Source: Welwitschia mirabilis (taxonomy: Eukaryota; Gnetophyta; Gnetopsida; Welwitschiales). From it: a DNA stretch of 64,000 nucleotides. The notes below the pieces were generated by a model. It made no database searches. It was not told where the DNA came from and was given only the letters and a program-made list of their open reading frames with translations. Positions 24,540 to 35,844 of this stretch are shown in pieces. The position numbers and the translations under genes were made by a program. The stretch lies in the NCBI GenBank assembly GCA_051453625.1, contig JBOZIK010000001.1, positions 160,276,184 through 160,340,183 on the forward strand, given 5' to 3'. The stretch's first letter is position 1; the number at the start of each line of letters is the position of its first letter.

Positions 24540-25790
24540 AAAGAAGATGTAACCCACATATGTATAAGGTAATTAAATAAGAATTTTAAAAACTCTTAGA
24601 AGTAGGATTTATTTACTAAATATCTAATTTAGAATGGGTTACTCTTGTAATAGTTGTACCAAATAAAGAAAATAAATGGAGGGTGTGTATAAACTTCAGA
24701 ATGCTAAATATAGCAACTTATAAATATCATTTTCCTCTTCCATTTATTAATTAAGTTTTAAAAATAGTGTCTAGAAATTAATACTATAGCTTCTTGAATG
24801 GATATAGCATCTACAATCAGGTTCCTATAGCTTAGAAGACCAAAAACTTTCACTTGTCATTGGGATAAAGTCCTACCATTTAGACTATGTAATGCTTCCT
24901 CTACTTTTCAACGATTACTAAATAGCATTTTTTAAGACATGATAGGAGGATCATTTGAAGTATTTATGGATGATTTCTCAATGTTTGAAAAGGACTTTAA
25001 GGAATCACTTAAGAGACTAGAAAATTTTTTGAAAAGATGCAAGGAAAAACACCTTAGACTTAATTAGTCAAAAAGTCATCTTATAATGACAAAACGCATA
25101 GTGTTAGGACACAAAATATCTAAAAATAAGATTGAAAATGATGAATAAAAAATTAAATCTATAAAATATATTCCATCCCCAACCAAACTAAAAGAGTTAA
25201 GGTCTTTTGTAACACATGTTGGATAATATAGAAGATTCATATCCAATTTTAGTAAAATCACTAAGTCTTTGAGTAATATTCTACAAAAGGATATGAAATA
25301 TGACTAGATTGAGGAATGTAAAAATGCCTACCAAACCTTAAAAGATAATCTTTTATCAGCACCTATTCTATAAGGGCTAGATTGAACATGACTATTTTGC
25401 ATTATGACTGATGTATCTAAACATGCTATGGGAGTAGTTTTAGAATAGAAAGATGAAGATAATAAATGTTATACTGTTACTTATATAAGTAAGAAATTCA
25501 TACCAATTCAAAAAAAATCATATAATAATAGAAAAATAATTATTAATAGTAGTAATAACATTGGAAAATTTAGGCATTATATTTTAGGTTACAAAGTAAA
25601 AGTTCATACTAACCATAATCCCATTACATTTCTAATGAATAAGAAAAAAGAAAACTCAAGAATTTGAGATGGATATTATTAATGTAGGAGTTTGATTCAA
25701 AAATTATTAATAAAAAAGAAACAGGGAATGTGATGGTAGATTACCTATCAAGGTTACAGTTTCTAGATGAAGAGTAGATCAACATAAGGA
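24540..25790 (+). pseudogene. Reverse transcriptase and RNase H relic of the giant gypsy element
   Basis: RT opens with WVTLVIVVPNKENKWRVCIN and FRMLNIATYKYHFPLPF. The catalytic box is intact as FMDD at 24963-24974 in VFMDDFSMF. The thumb/connection follows with SKSHLIMTKRIVLGHKIS, IKSIKYIPSPTKLKELRSF and YRRFISNFSKITKSL. RNase H begins at about 25390 with CIMTDVSKHAMGVVLE, keeping the first catalytic Asp, and continues through YISKKFIPIQKKSY to VKVHTNHNPITFL. The domains would copy element RNA into DNA. About 15-20 stops, mostly TAG/TAA where Gln is expected, prevent translation. Confidence 0.85.
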
Positions 25791-25879
25791 TGAGTTTCCA
25801 GATAAGCATATTTTTCAAGTAACCACAAATTCATGGTATGTTAACATTGCCAACTTTCTTATAAGTAAAATATTACCCA

Positions 25880-27110
25880 CTTTTGTAACTTGTTATAAAA
25901 GAAAAATATATTAAAAGGAGTCTAGAGATTATGTTTGACATGATAAGATGTTATTTAGAGAACACAAAGATTATGTCATCAGAAGATGTATAGATAAAAA
26001 CATACAAAAAAAAAAATTTAAAGGAAGCTCATGAGAGAGAAGGAGGAGGACATTATGATGTAAAAAGAATAGGAATAAAAATTCTCCATATGGAATATTA
26101 TTGATCCATCATATTCAAGGAAGTAAACACTTATTTTCAAGGTTTTAATAAATGTTAGAGAGAAGGCACATTTAACTAAAAGTTAGAAACACCACAATAA
26201 TGGATTTAAGTAATTGAACATTTTGATGTTTGGGAAATAGATTTGATTGGACCTATCAATCCCTTATTATTTGGGAAAAAATACATTTTTGTTCATGTTA
26301 ATTACTTTACTAAATGGGCTAAGGCTGAGGCTATGATAAATTATTCTTTCCAAACCATAGTTAACTTTTTCTTAAAAATATTATCTATCAGTTTGGAGCT
26401 TTTTGAAGTCTTATATCTAATAAGGAAACTTACTTCACTATTGAAGTCTTTGAGAAACTTTTGAACAAGTTTGGAATCCATCACAAATTATCTACTGCTA
26501 TCACCCTCAATTCAATGGCTAAGCTAAAGTAATGAATAAAGAGCTTAATAAAATATTAATAAAGGTTATAAAAAATAGGGAAACTAGTTGGAATGATAAA
26601 TTAAATGAAGCTCTATGGGCTTATAGAATAACTTGAAAACATACTATAGTGTTTACTCCATATGAATTAGTTTATGAAAAAAGAGCTATTTTGCCAATTG
26701 AATTTAAAATAAAAACATTTAAATTGGCTAAATAAATAAAATGTAATTTAGATATAAATAAAAAAGAATGGATAGAAAGCATGAATATTTTAGATGAAAA
26801 TAGAAAAGAAGGTCTTCTATATAAAGAACATATACAACCAAAAACTAAAACATATCATAATAATAAAATCACAAAAATAAATTTAAATATAAAAGATTCT
26901 GTATTAATTTATGATCCTAAGAAAATCTATTTAAAATAAAAATATGAGTAAAACTAGCTAGGATCCTATGCTATAACAACAATTATAGGAAATAAATCCA
27001 TAGAAATATATGATTGAGATAAAGAAATAACCTACTAAGTTAATGGACAAAAAGTAGGAATGTGTTATGATCATAAATTCATGTTTAATTATTTAGGAAA
27101 ACCTAATATA
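25880..27110 (+). pseudogene. Integrase relic of the giant gypsy element
   Basis: The core starts at about 26200 with EHFDVWEIDLIGPINPL, keeping the first catalytic Asp. YIFVHVNYFTKWAKAEAM follows (Asp to Asn in the usual VDYFTKW). The C-terminal part reads WNDKLNEALWAYRIT and FTPYELVYEKRAILPIEF, then a basic tail and GKPNIMERILP near 27100. The longest open piece is 26243-26464 (73 codons). No chromodomain was seen, which fits the non-chromovirus (Athila/Tat) branch. Integrase inserts the DNA copy; the 5-bp target duplication of this element is its footprint. Confidence 0.8.
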
Positions 27111-27129
27111 ATGGAAAGAATACTTCCAC

Positions 27130-27560
27130 TCTACTCTAAAATAAAGCTTTAGAATTAGAATAAAAAGATATGTCATTTATTTAAAGTTTATTTAGTCTAT
27201 TAATTTACCAAGTTATTTAAGATAAATGGAATGAATATAAAATAAGAAGTTAACATGACAAATTTTCATTAGGAAATTGTGCATTATCTTTATTAAGAAT
27301 ATTGAGAAGACATGTTCCATTACATAATAAAATATCTTCTAAGTATCATTTGAGAGAAAAAGGAAAAAAAGGAAGAAGTTCCATAATGTCCTACCACAAG
27401 TGTATTGGGATAAATATTCCCAAGAGGGGCCTTTGGCAATGTAATATGGTAGCTATAATAACTCCACTAAGGGGTCAGTTGCCCACAATTTGAATATACA
27501 TTCTTACTTCTTTGATAATGGTTGCACTCTCCTCATTGTGGTTAATCTAAGTTTTGATGA
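27130..27560 (+). other. Conserved post-pol segment of the giant gypsy family
   Basis: It contains an open stretch at 27302-27493. The part 27370-27550 matches the minus strand of 63600-63770 closely: for example ATATGGTAGCTATA, ACTCCACT.AGGGG and GGTTGCACTC. Two independent copies suggest family-wide sequence rather than chance. Whether it encodes protein is unclear, since reading frames differ between copies. Confidence 0.5.
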
Positions 27561-27809
27561 ATAAAAAGTAGAGGAATAATTATGCTCTTGGAGTCATCTG
27601 AGATACAAGTAGTTACCAAAACTAGAACCTTATCACAATGAAAGACCAAGAGAAAAAAAAGAAATTAGAAGAAAATATTCTAGTTTATGATGGAATATGT
27701 ATTTAAATATTTTTAATTCAATAGAATAAATAATTATTAAATTATATTTAAGCTACAAGAAAACTTCAAAATTTTACAATCAATTTATATGATCTTAACA
27801 ATTTAATGA

Positions 27810-29397
27810 ATTGTTTAGTTTGAATTTTCTTTAATAGAATAGATGTGCTGATAATAAAGTAAAAATAGTAAAAGATAATTTATTTGAAATAAGGATTAAA
27901 AAACTTTATTAAGCAAGGTAGTAATTACATCCATTTCTAGAAATAAAATCAAAAACACTTCTTAAATCATTAAATAGGCTACTCCTCAACTCAAGCAACT
28001 AAATTCTTAAAGCAATTAAAAAATTTATTTCTCTTATGAGAATGCTTAGTGTTTGATTTTAACCCTACAGAATTCTCACCCGAAGGTAATAAATGCATCT
28101 CACCTTGAGATTTAGTTAGCATATTAATTTCCTCTAGATGGATAAACTAAAAGTTTTAATAAGGTTTAGCATTCCATATTATCCTTTCTATATTTTCTTT
28201 ATCAAAACTTAGAGCAGTAAGGCTTAAGATAGTCAAGGCTCAAGACAAGATTGATGCCCTAAAGTTTATTGACTTTCTTCTCTAGCACCTGCATCTATCT
28301 AGCTAGCTGACCTAAAGAAATGTTATGAGTTAATTCCCCATAATTAAGTTACCAAATTAATTCTTCTGTCCTCAACCTCAAATGTTTACTCACTAAGTGA
28401 TGAATCAAAGGACCAAATCTTAAAGAAATAAAACCACTTCTAAGACAGTCTTTATTAGTCTTAGTGATGAAGGAATCAAGGTATCCAAAACCTCAACAAT
28501 AAAATTGTAAATATAATATGAAAATTTTTGTACCGCATTTTTAGTCCTAACAGAGACTTGAGGTGACTGGGAATCTATAGTGCTAATGCACATGTCTATT
28601 TGGGTAGAATCCAAGTTGAATAAGTAACAATTCACTTTCTTGATGCTAAAGGCAGTAATAGGAGAAGAAGTAGGAGTGTAAGCCATAGAGATTAATGAAG
28701 AAAATAAAGAAAAAAAGTGGAAGGTAACTAAGTAAAGAAATTCTTAAGCTCAGATGAAGTGTGATGGATGATCAACATGAAAGATATACAATTTATAGCA
28801 CAAATCTTATCCTTCTATCTGACAAGTGTAATTCAATTAAGTTATCTAATGCACATAGGTTTGATTTATAAAATGAAAGATTAGATAAAAGTGATATACT
28901 TATTTTACCAAATAGCTAAAGTATACCAAGTGTCAGCATAAATCTCTAAGTAGTTCTAGAATCAAGGGATCTAAAACTGACCAATACTCAAATTAAAGTT
29001 AAGACTTCAAATTAATTTATGATTAGTTTGGATTTTCCAAGTTATATGCCATTGCATGAATCCATCAAACCTTGCTATTGTAAGTCTCATCATTAAACAA
29101 TTACCACAAACCTATAAATGTCTTTTAATCGAAAGAAAATTTTTAGATTTTCTTTTATTATGCTTCAAGGAAGAATAAAAAAGAAAAGTTATGTGTATTT
29201 TTCTTCAGCAGAGTTCTATCGTAAATCAAACCTTAAAATCAATAGAAGAACAGAGATCACTTGGCTAATTGACATTAACCCAAGGCCAAATCTTTTAATC
29301 AAATTTTAGATTAATCATTTAAAACTTAAACCTTTTAGCTAATACTAACTCAAAGTCAAAACTTTGAGTTAGATTTTATACCAAATTATTCATCTTC
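27810..29397 (+). repeat. Tandem block, copy 1, ending at a scaffold gap
   Basis: The block begins ATTGTTTAGTTTGAATTTTC and ends CAAATTATTCATCTTC at the gap. The same sequence, moderately diverged with its own substitutions and indels, is at 29498-31082. It carries the antisense ORF remnant at 28420-28686 and ends in motifs of the type AACTCAAAG...AAAACTTTGAGTT. Confidence 0.85.
28000..28750 (-). pseudogene. Antisense extra ORF of the giant element, copy 1
   Basis: The minus-strand frame is open 28686-28420 (88 codons) and starts MAYTPTSSPITAFSIKKV. Beyond the stop, heptad-like NISLGQLARQMQVLEKKV can be read (stops ignored) near 28340-28270, suggesting a coiled coil. The second tandem copy (30422-30237) conserves AYSPPSSSITASSIKKV and DMSISTIDS, so this is an inherited coding sequence, not a chance frame. 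Antisense ORFs between pol and the 3' LTR have been reported for Tat-lineage elements; function is unknown. The start is uncertain because copy 2 is open further upstream. Confidence 0.5.
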
Positions 29398-29497
29398 NNN
29401 NNNNNNNNNNNNNNNNNNNNNNNNNNNNNNNNNNNNNNNNNNNNNNNNNNNNNNNNNNNNNNNNNNNNNNNNNNNNNNNNNNNNNNNNNNNNNNNNN
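29398..29497. other. 100-N scaffold gap inside the giant element
   Basis: Exactly 100 N, a conventional unknown-size gap. The sequence restarts precisely at the beginning of the second copy of the tandem block, so the true distance and copy number are unknown. Confidence 0.99.
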
Positions 29498-31082
29498 ATT
29501 GTTTAGTTTGAATTTTCTTTAATAGAATAGATGTACCCATAATAAAGTAAAAATAGTAAAAGATAATTTATTTGAAATAAGAATAAAAAACTTTATTAAA
29601 AAAGGTAGTTATTACATCCATTTGTAGAAACAAAAGTAAAAACACTTTTAAATCATTAAATAGGCTATTCCTTAACTTGGGAAACTCAATTATTAAAGTA
29701 GTCAAAAAATTTATTCTTCTTGTGAGAACACCTAGCCTTTGGTGTTGACCCTAAAAAATTCTCAACCAATAGTAATAAATGCATCTTACTTAGAGATTTA
29801 GTTAGCATATTAATTTCCTCTAGGTGGGCTATCCAAAAGTTTTAATAAGGTTTAGCATCCCATATTATCCTCTCTATATTTTTCTTATCAAAACTTAGTA
29901 TAGTAAGGCTTAGAATAGGGTTAGCACACTGAAGCTAATCAAATTTCTTCTTTAGCACATGTATCTATTTAGCTAGCTAATCCAAAGAAATGTTGCAAGT
30001 TGATTTTCCATAATTAGATGCCAATGTAATTCTTTAGTTATCAAGCTTAGGTACTCACTTACTTAGTGATGAATCAAAGAACCAAAGATTGGAAAAATAA
30101 AATTGCTTTCAAAATGATCTTTAGTTACCTTAGTGATGAAGGAATCTAAGGCATCTAAAACCTTAGTAATAAAATTGTAGTTTTAATATGGAAATTATTG
30201 TATTGCATTTTTAGACCTAATAGAAACTTGAGATGACTAAGAGTCTATAGTGCTAATGGACATGTCTATTTGCATAAAACCTGAGTTGAATAAGCAATGC
30301 ATCACCTTCTTAATGCTAGAGGCAGTAATAGAAGAAGAAGGAGGACTATAAGCTATAGATATTAACAAAGCAAAGAAGACAAAAATTGGAAAGTGACTAA
30401 GTAAAGAAATTATTAAGCTCAAGTGGAGAGTAGTGGATAATTAACATGAAAGAAATACAATTTATAACATAAATATTATACTCTTATCTAACAAAGGTAA
30501 TTTGATTAAGTTATCTAGTGAACACATGTTTGATTTTAAAGTGAAAGATGGGATAAAAGTGATAAACCTATTTTGCCAAACAACTGAAGTGTACCTAGTA
30601 TTAACAACAATCTTTAAGTAGGTCTAAAATAAAGGGATTCCAAACTAATTAAGATTCAAGATAAAGTCAAAATTTTAGATTTATTTATGATTAGTTTAGA
30701 TTTTCTAAGCTACATGCTATTAGAGAAATATACCAAATCTTGCTATTGTAAACTGCATTATCAAATAATTACCACAAATCCTATAGATTTATTAAGAAAA
30801 TGTTTGGGACATATATAGTAACTAAAAAAAGATTTTATTTTATTTTTCTTTAAGAAAGGATAAGAAAGAGAAGTTATTAGTGTTTTTCTCTAGTAGAATT
30901 TCATCATAAATCAAACCTTAAAATCAATATAAAAAGGGAAATCACTTGGCTAACTAATACCAACTCAAGGCTAAAACTTTGGGTTAGATTTAAAGTTAAT
31001 CATTTAAAACATGAAACTTATGGCTAAAACTAATTCAAAGTTAAAAATTTCATTCAGATTTCATGCCAAATTATTCATCTTC
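29498..31082 (+). repeat. Tandem block, copy 2
   Basis: It starts with the same ATTGTTTAGTTTGAATTTTC as copy 1 and can be followed to CAAATTATTCATCTTC at 31082, after which unique sequence continues. Many private differences in each copy argue against a simple assembly duplicate of one allele. Confidence 0.85.
30000..30422 (-). pseudogene. Antisense extra ORF of the giant element, copy 2
   Basis: Open from 30422 to 30237 (61 codons). It begins with a hydrophobic stretch (MSLIISLLSHFPIFVFFALL), followed by the part shared with copy 1 (AYSPPSSSITASSIKK, IDMSISTIDS). The methionine of copy 1 is an isoleucine (ATA) here, so the true start may lie upstream. The N-terminal stretch could be a signal or membrane segment, but in copy 1 the same DNA is frame-shifted and interrupted. 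It is broken after IDS by a stop where copy 1 has Gln. Confidence 0.45.
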
Positions 31083-31380
31083 TTTGCTCCAAAAACCTAC
31101 ATTTACATAAGTATCATGTAATTGATTAAAACCAACTTGAAGTTAAAACTTTGAATTGGATTTGAGCCAATCCAAGTATTTCTTCATCCTATAATTAAAA
31201 AAAAAACCAAAAGAAATTTCTAGTCAAATAACACTAAACTGAAGTCAAACTTTGAATTAGATTTTAAGCCTAACCGTTAGGACACAAGTTCTGAAAGTTA
31301 ACTAATGCTAGTTTAAAGCTAAAACTTTGGACTTGATTTCAAGCCAACTTTAATACTTTGAACTTAATTTTGAAAGATGA
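30940..31380 (+). repeat. Minisatellite-like stretch in the giant element's 3' region
   Basis: An irregular motif recurs about five to six times: (A)CCAACTCRARGCTAAAACTT followed by TGGGTTAGATTT and AAGCCAA. The spacing is variable, roughly 65-110 bp. The last part of copy 1 (about 29260-29390) has two more. Tandem repeats in this region are a known feature of Tat/Ogre elements and a suspected source of satellites. Confidence 0.55.
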
Positions 31381-31399
31381 AGGTTTCATTCTTGATGAT

Positions 31400-32235
31400 C
31401 GTATCAGCTTTTTCCTATAACTCTAACATAATACTTTACTTTTTCAGTTACACTTGCCTTTATAATAATGATAGTAATAATTCAAAGGACCCTATTGAGA
31501 ACTTATGAGTTCTTAACAACAACCATAAAACTCTTTTGATTGCCTTAATAATGGATTTGATGACCTTTATTAATAACTTACAAGTTGTTAATGATCCTAA
31601 TTGAATCCAGTGCTATGGAGAGTGATCACCACTTAAATATGCCATCTAATTACCTCATCATTTACTTAAAGTTATTCTCAATAATCCCTCTTCATTTTTG
31701 ATGATTCCCATCACAATGTCAACTCCATGTCATGTTAACCAAATCAACACTTGCAATGTTAGTTTCAAATTAGTAAAATTTTTATGTTATCAAATTGGCA
31801 TTCAAATTTTTCCAACATCAATAAGGTATGAAAATTTCTAATTGCATCTATTTTCTTTACAGTAAGATTTCTCATTTACTACTCAATCATGTGAATTAAA
31901 TACAACAGTAAGTACAAGTTTTACCTATTTAAAGTAAGAAATATATTAGTAATTTCTAATTTTACCCTATGTTTTTACCTTCTCATGTTTAGCTATTTTC
32001 TTGTTTTCAAGCTTTTCAACAATGGCAGGATATCTTAGAGTAAAAATTTTAGGTATACTTAATACTTTACTTTAAGCATTCAGGAGCATGATAAACTTCA
32101 CTTAGGGGGAAGAGTTGAATAGATTCAATAATGTAATGCTTTTACATTTAGCTAAATAATGTTTTATATATCTAGGAAGCAATTTTTACTTAATAAAATA
32201 TTTCTAAAGGTTCTCTGTTACAAGAATTTCTCTTA
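31400..32235. other. No recognisable feature inside the giant element
   Basis: A+T-rich spacer between the minisatellite-like stretch and the sense extra ORF. A short MAGYLRVKIL reading near 32020 is not linked to anything. Confidence 0.5.
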
Positions 32236-32239
32236 CATC

Positions 32240-34250
32240 AACTTGTTAGAATTTTAAAAAAAATTGTTAAGCTAGGATGGTACAAGTGGTTTACGTTGAA
32301 TAACAGATTCTCTTTTGAATCTGTACATAGATTTTACAAAAATTTGAGAATTAATGATAACAAAACTTTACTAGAAATAACTATGAAAAACTAGTGGATA
32401 ATAATTACCTAAGAAGACATAAGAGAAATTTTACACCTACCACCGAGAGAAAAGTCCATAAATGACATCAACAAAAAATAAGATACAAATATAAGTGTGA
32501 GTCTACCAGGATAAATAACAGTCCAAGGAATAATATTAATTCATAAGAACATGAAACCGGGATTCTTCATTATTTCTAAAATCATGGGTAGTAATTTAGC
32601 ACTCATTCTTTATTTAGTCTATATATGATTATAATAGTAAAGGATAAGATGAATCACACCAATGTGAATATTATAGAAGGATAGTTTTGGGGATGGTGAG
32701 GCATATTACAAAATTAAATAAAGTTGGAATCGAAGCTTCAGACATACTAGGGCTTGGATTTCCTTCTCTAATTACTTGAATTTTAAGTAAAAATAAAGTT
32801 TCATTCCAATTGAATAAGTCTTGTATCAAATTTTCTATTTAGAGTTTATTTGGGGCTAAGGAGTTAAGTTTTCTAAGAACTTTAGTACATAAGACAACCT
32901 AGCCAAATCCAAGGGAATATTCTTATTCTCCCTAAAGTTTTCTTTCACTGTTGTCCTCTTCAAGTTTAATGCAGAACCTAATCTAGTTCAAATTTGAATA
33001 ACTTTTTCCTTTCCATCTATTTCATTTTGGTCAATTCTCTAAAGCACTAGAGGAAGACAAATTAGATAGCCTCTATAGTGCTTTGAATTTAGTTAATGAT
33101 AAAATTTAAACTTTTCTAGGCAAAAAAGAAGAATTTTTAGCATTGCAAGATTAGGTTGGTAATTTAAAAGTTGAAAATAAATTCTTGAGACCAAATTTAG
33201 ATCAAGAAAAAGAGAATAATGAATAGCTACATATAGAGAGCACTAGCTAAGAAGAAAATATTTAGCTCTCTCAATATTTCAAAGAAGTAAGTAGGAAATT
33301 ATAGAGAGCTTATGAACACATTAGTAAATTTGAGTTAACTTCTAAAGACAAGGAGAATTGGAAAATTTTCTAAGAGAAAGCCTAAACATGTTAGTATCCC
33401 TATTATAGAATTTGGCTTCAAGAAAAAAGAATAATGTTGAATATATTAAGCATTAACAAACATTTATTACCTTTATACACAATGAAGGACCTCTACCCAT
33501 AAATAGGGCATTTTTAGATAAAATTTATGCAAACTTATAAGGGATGAATGAGAAATTTATGAAAATTCATGTAAAGGTCTAAGAGTACAAGGAAAAATGG
33601 CTTGAATCCCAAAATTCTTTGGAATACTATTAGTTCTTCTTAGGAGCAAATAAGAGAGCTATGGACTAATTAGTAGAAGAAAATAAAAATGTTAAGAATC
33701 GAATGAAAGATGTGAGCTTTTCTAGTTAGCCTCCATTTAATTCTTTAAAAAAAAATAATTTTATTTAAAAATAAAATAGGAAATTAGAAGAGCAATAAGT
33801 GCAATCCAAGACACCTCTTCAACTTTTTTACCTCATTATTATAAAATGGAAGATAGAATAAAGTCAAGTATTATTGATACTCTAAGAGAACCTCATGTAG
33901 AATTAAAGAAGAATTTTAGATTAATAATCCCTGAGTTTATCCAATTCATCATTCATAATTTAAAGAAAGAAAACATGAGATTGCTCCATGAGCTTCATCT
34001 TATAGAAGTAAAGTTGGGTAAGTAAATTGGGTTTAGGCATGAAGAATTGGTTTTGCTATGTAGCCTTAACTATTATCGCCAAAAGCTATATAATTTTATT
34101 AATAGATTTAAAGAGCATTTAGAGAGAATTATTCAAAAAAATTTTAGAGGACGGTCAAAGCTGATGAAATTTTTGATAATCTCAAAAGAGATATTAAAGC
34201 ATTATGAATTTAAATTCTTCAAAAGAAAATGTAAGTTCCAATAAAGATAA
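32240..34250 (+). pseudogene. Sense extra ORF of the giant element: transposon-protein-like domain plus coiled coil
   Basis: One frame is readable from about 32260. WYKWFTLNNRFSFESVHRFY leads into KNLRINDNKTLLEITMKN, then EDIREILHLPPREKSI and IILIHKNMKPGFFIISKIMG. Only about four stops occur in the first 110 codons, all where Gln is plausible. The order (a FYxNL-type motif, a W-x-I...ExIxxILxLP motif, then a long hydrophobic helix) resembles the putative plant transposon protein domain. From about 33040 the product becomes heptad-rich and charged: FLGKKEEFLALQ, VGNLKVENKFL, LDQEKENNE, FKEVSRKL, LVEENKNVKNRMKDVSF. This implies a long coiled coil up to the open stretch 34047-34244. It lies between pol and the 3' LTR, so it is expressed, if ever, from the element's own RNA. 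Function is unknown. Confidence 0.5.
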
Positions 34251-34259
34251 CTTAAGAAT

Positions 34260-34855
34260 TTTTTTAATGATACTATAATAAAATTTTGTAAGAGTTTGGA
34301 AGAGTGTGAATTAGATGTTAAAGTCTTTACCATGTCTTCTCAAAATTTTAAGCAGTTATGTTTTTTTAGAGACAAAATTGTTTAGAACATGACTATTTTA
34401 AAAGGCATGTTTATTGATATTTTTCAAAATTAAAGAATAAATATTCATCTAAGATGTATGTAGTTCCTCTAGGGTAAACCTCAAGATCAGGTCACAAGCT
34501 AGAGAAAATCTAGAAATAAAAATAAAAGCCCCTTTAGCCCCTAAGGGAAAGAGAGGAGAACTAACCAAGCTAAGAGCACCTTCATGAGGTAGAAGATAGG
34601 GCATAAAAGTAGCTCTAGAGTAGGTAGAACTAAAGATCATATATTTTAATGATCTTTCTCTTCAGGAAGAATAAAGAAAAATCTTAGAGGCCTTGAAAAA
34701 GATAAAACAATCTCCCTAGCTGACTAGATAAAGGAATGGATCAAAATCTAGTGAGGAGTACCCTTTTATTTTTAAAAGAAGGAGAGGGAAATAATAATCT
34801 TCTCCATTTATCTCTCTTATAAATACTTTATTTATTAAGGGACTAACAAAAATTT
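34260..34855. other. 3' untranslated region of the giant element
   Basis: Coding-like Lys/Glu-rich fragments of the sense extra ORF may continue with frameshifts to about 34700; after that nothing is readable. The minus-strand open frame at 34449-34640 is opposite this and has no support. Confidence 0.4.
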
Positions 34856-34869
34856 AAGCTTAGGGGAAT
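34856..34869 (+). other. Polypurine tract of the giant gypsy element
   Basis: AAGCTTAGGGGAAT immediately precedes the 3' LTR. AGCTTAGGGG-type tracts are common in Athila/Tat elements. Confidence 0.65.
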
Positions 34870-35827
34870 TAATGAGGATGAATTTTATGTAAATCTTGCT
34901 TATTAATGAAGTGTTTTTAATTATCTTAATTATGCATTTTATTAGTAAATAGATGTTTTTATCTATCTTTACACTTATTAATCAATAGGTTAGTTAGTTA
35001 GTATGTTAGTGGGTTATTATGCATATATTTCATCATTGCATTTCAAGTACATGATGCCAAGTATCATGAAGATGACAGAGAAGATTAAGATAGTAAATCA
35101 GCATAACAACCCCAACCACATATCTATTCCTCAAGATTAAAGAATAGAAACATAAAGACTAATAAGGGTATAAGAATGTGATAACCACCAAAGGTGAGGA
35201 TATTTTTGGTAAAAAGGTTCTAGAAATAGATAAGCCAAGGTTAAGTTAAGGAATTCTAGCTAGTCTAAAAAGGTCTTAATAACATTTTTCCACACTCCAT
35301 AGTGTTACCTATAAAGGCGAACACAGTTGTTATCTCATCTTAATGTAGTAATTAGTATTTTAATATCAATACAAAAAGCATTTGAGTATTTTATGTGCAT
35401 ACTTTATTACTTAAAAAAGTAATATTACTTCTATCTTACTTTGTTTATGTAGTTGAACATAAACTAGGATAATTCCAATACTTTGGAATAAGTATTGCTT
35501 AGTAGTCTATTTAACTTTTGTTATGTTTTATTTCTTTAATTATTTCTCTTTAGTGTAATATATGTAATTAGTAATTAAACTTCAATAAATAACCTAATTA
35601 GTTCAAGTAACTTCATCACAAGATAATTGTGGTGATGAATTTTGAACTAAATGGTTAAGTCTCCACTAGTTCTTTAGTAATTATTTGATGTATTTTTTAT
35701 TAATGATGTGTGCTTATTTCAAGTTAGTAGTAGCATAGTTTAAACATTTTTTAAGCATTATTTTATAGTTTTTAATATTATTTTGTAATACTTTCTATAC
35801 TTATTTTATCATATAAGCCATCCATTA
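34870..35827 (+). repeat. 3' LTR of the giant gypsy element
   Basis: It starts TAATGAGGATGAATTTTAT (TG changed to TA by one transition) and ends GCCATCCATTA, then the target duplication AATGG. Divergence from the 5' LTR is evident throughout, including indels, so the insertion is old. Confidence 0.85.
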
Positions 35828-35844
35828 AATGGATTGTAAGAGAT

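Larger units (their letters stand above)
20954..35832 (+). mobile_element. Giant Ty3/gypsy element (Tat/Ogre-like), complete with target duplication
   Basis: The element proper spans 20959-35827, about 14.9 kb including a 100-N gap. It is flanked by the identical 5-bp duplication AATGG at 20954-20958 and 35828-35832. Order: 5' LTR, PBS candidate, gag, protease, RT, RNase H, integrase, a duplicated block with antisense ORF, minisatellite-like sequence, a sense coiled-coil ORF, polypurine tract, 3' LTR. No chromodomain is visible after integrase. Great size, extra ORFs between pol and the 3' LTR (one antisense) and 3' tandem repeats are known traits of the Tat/Ogre branch; the branch assignment is inferred from architecture. 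All ORFs are broken. Confidence 0.85.
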
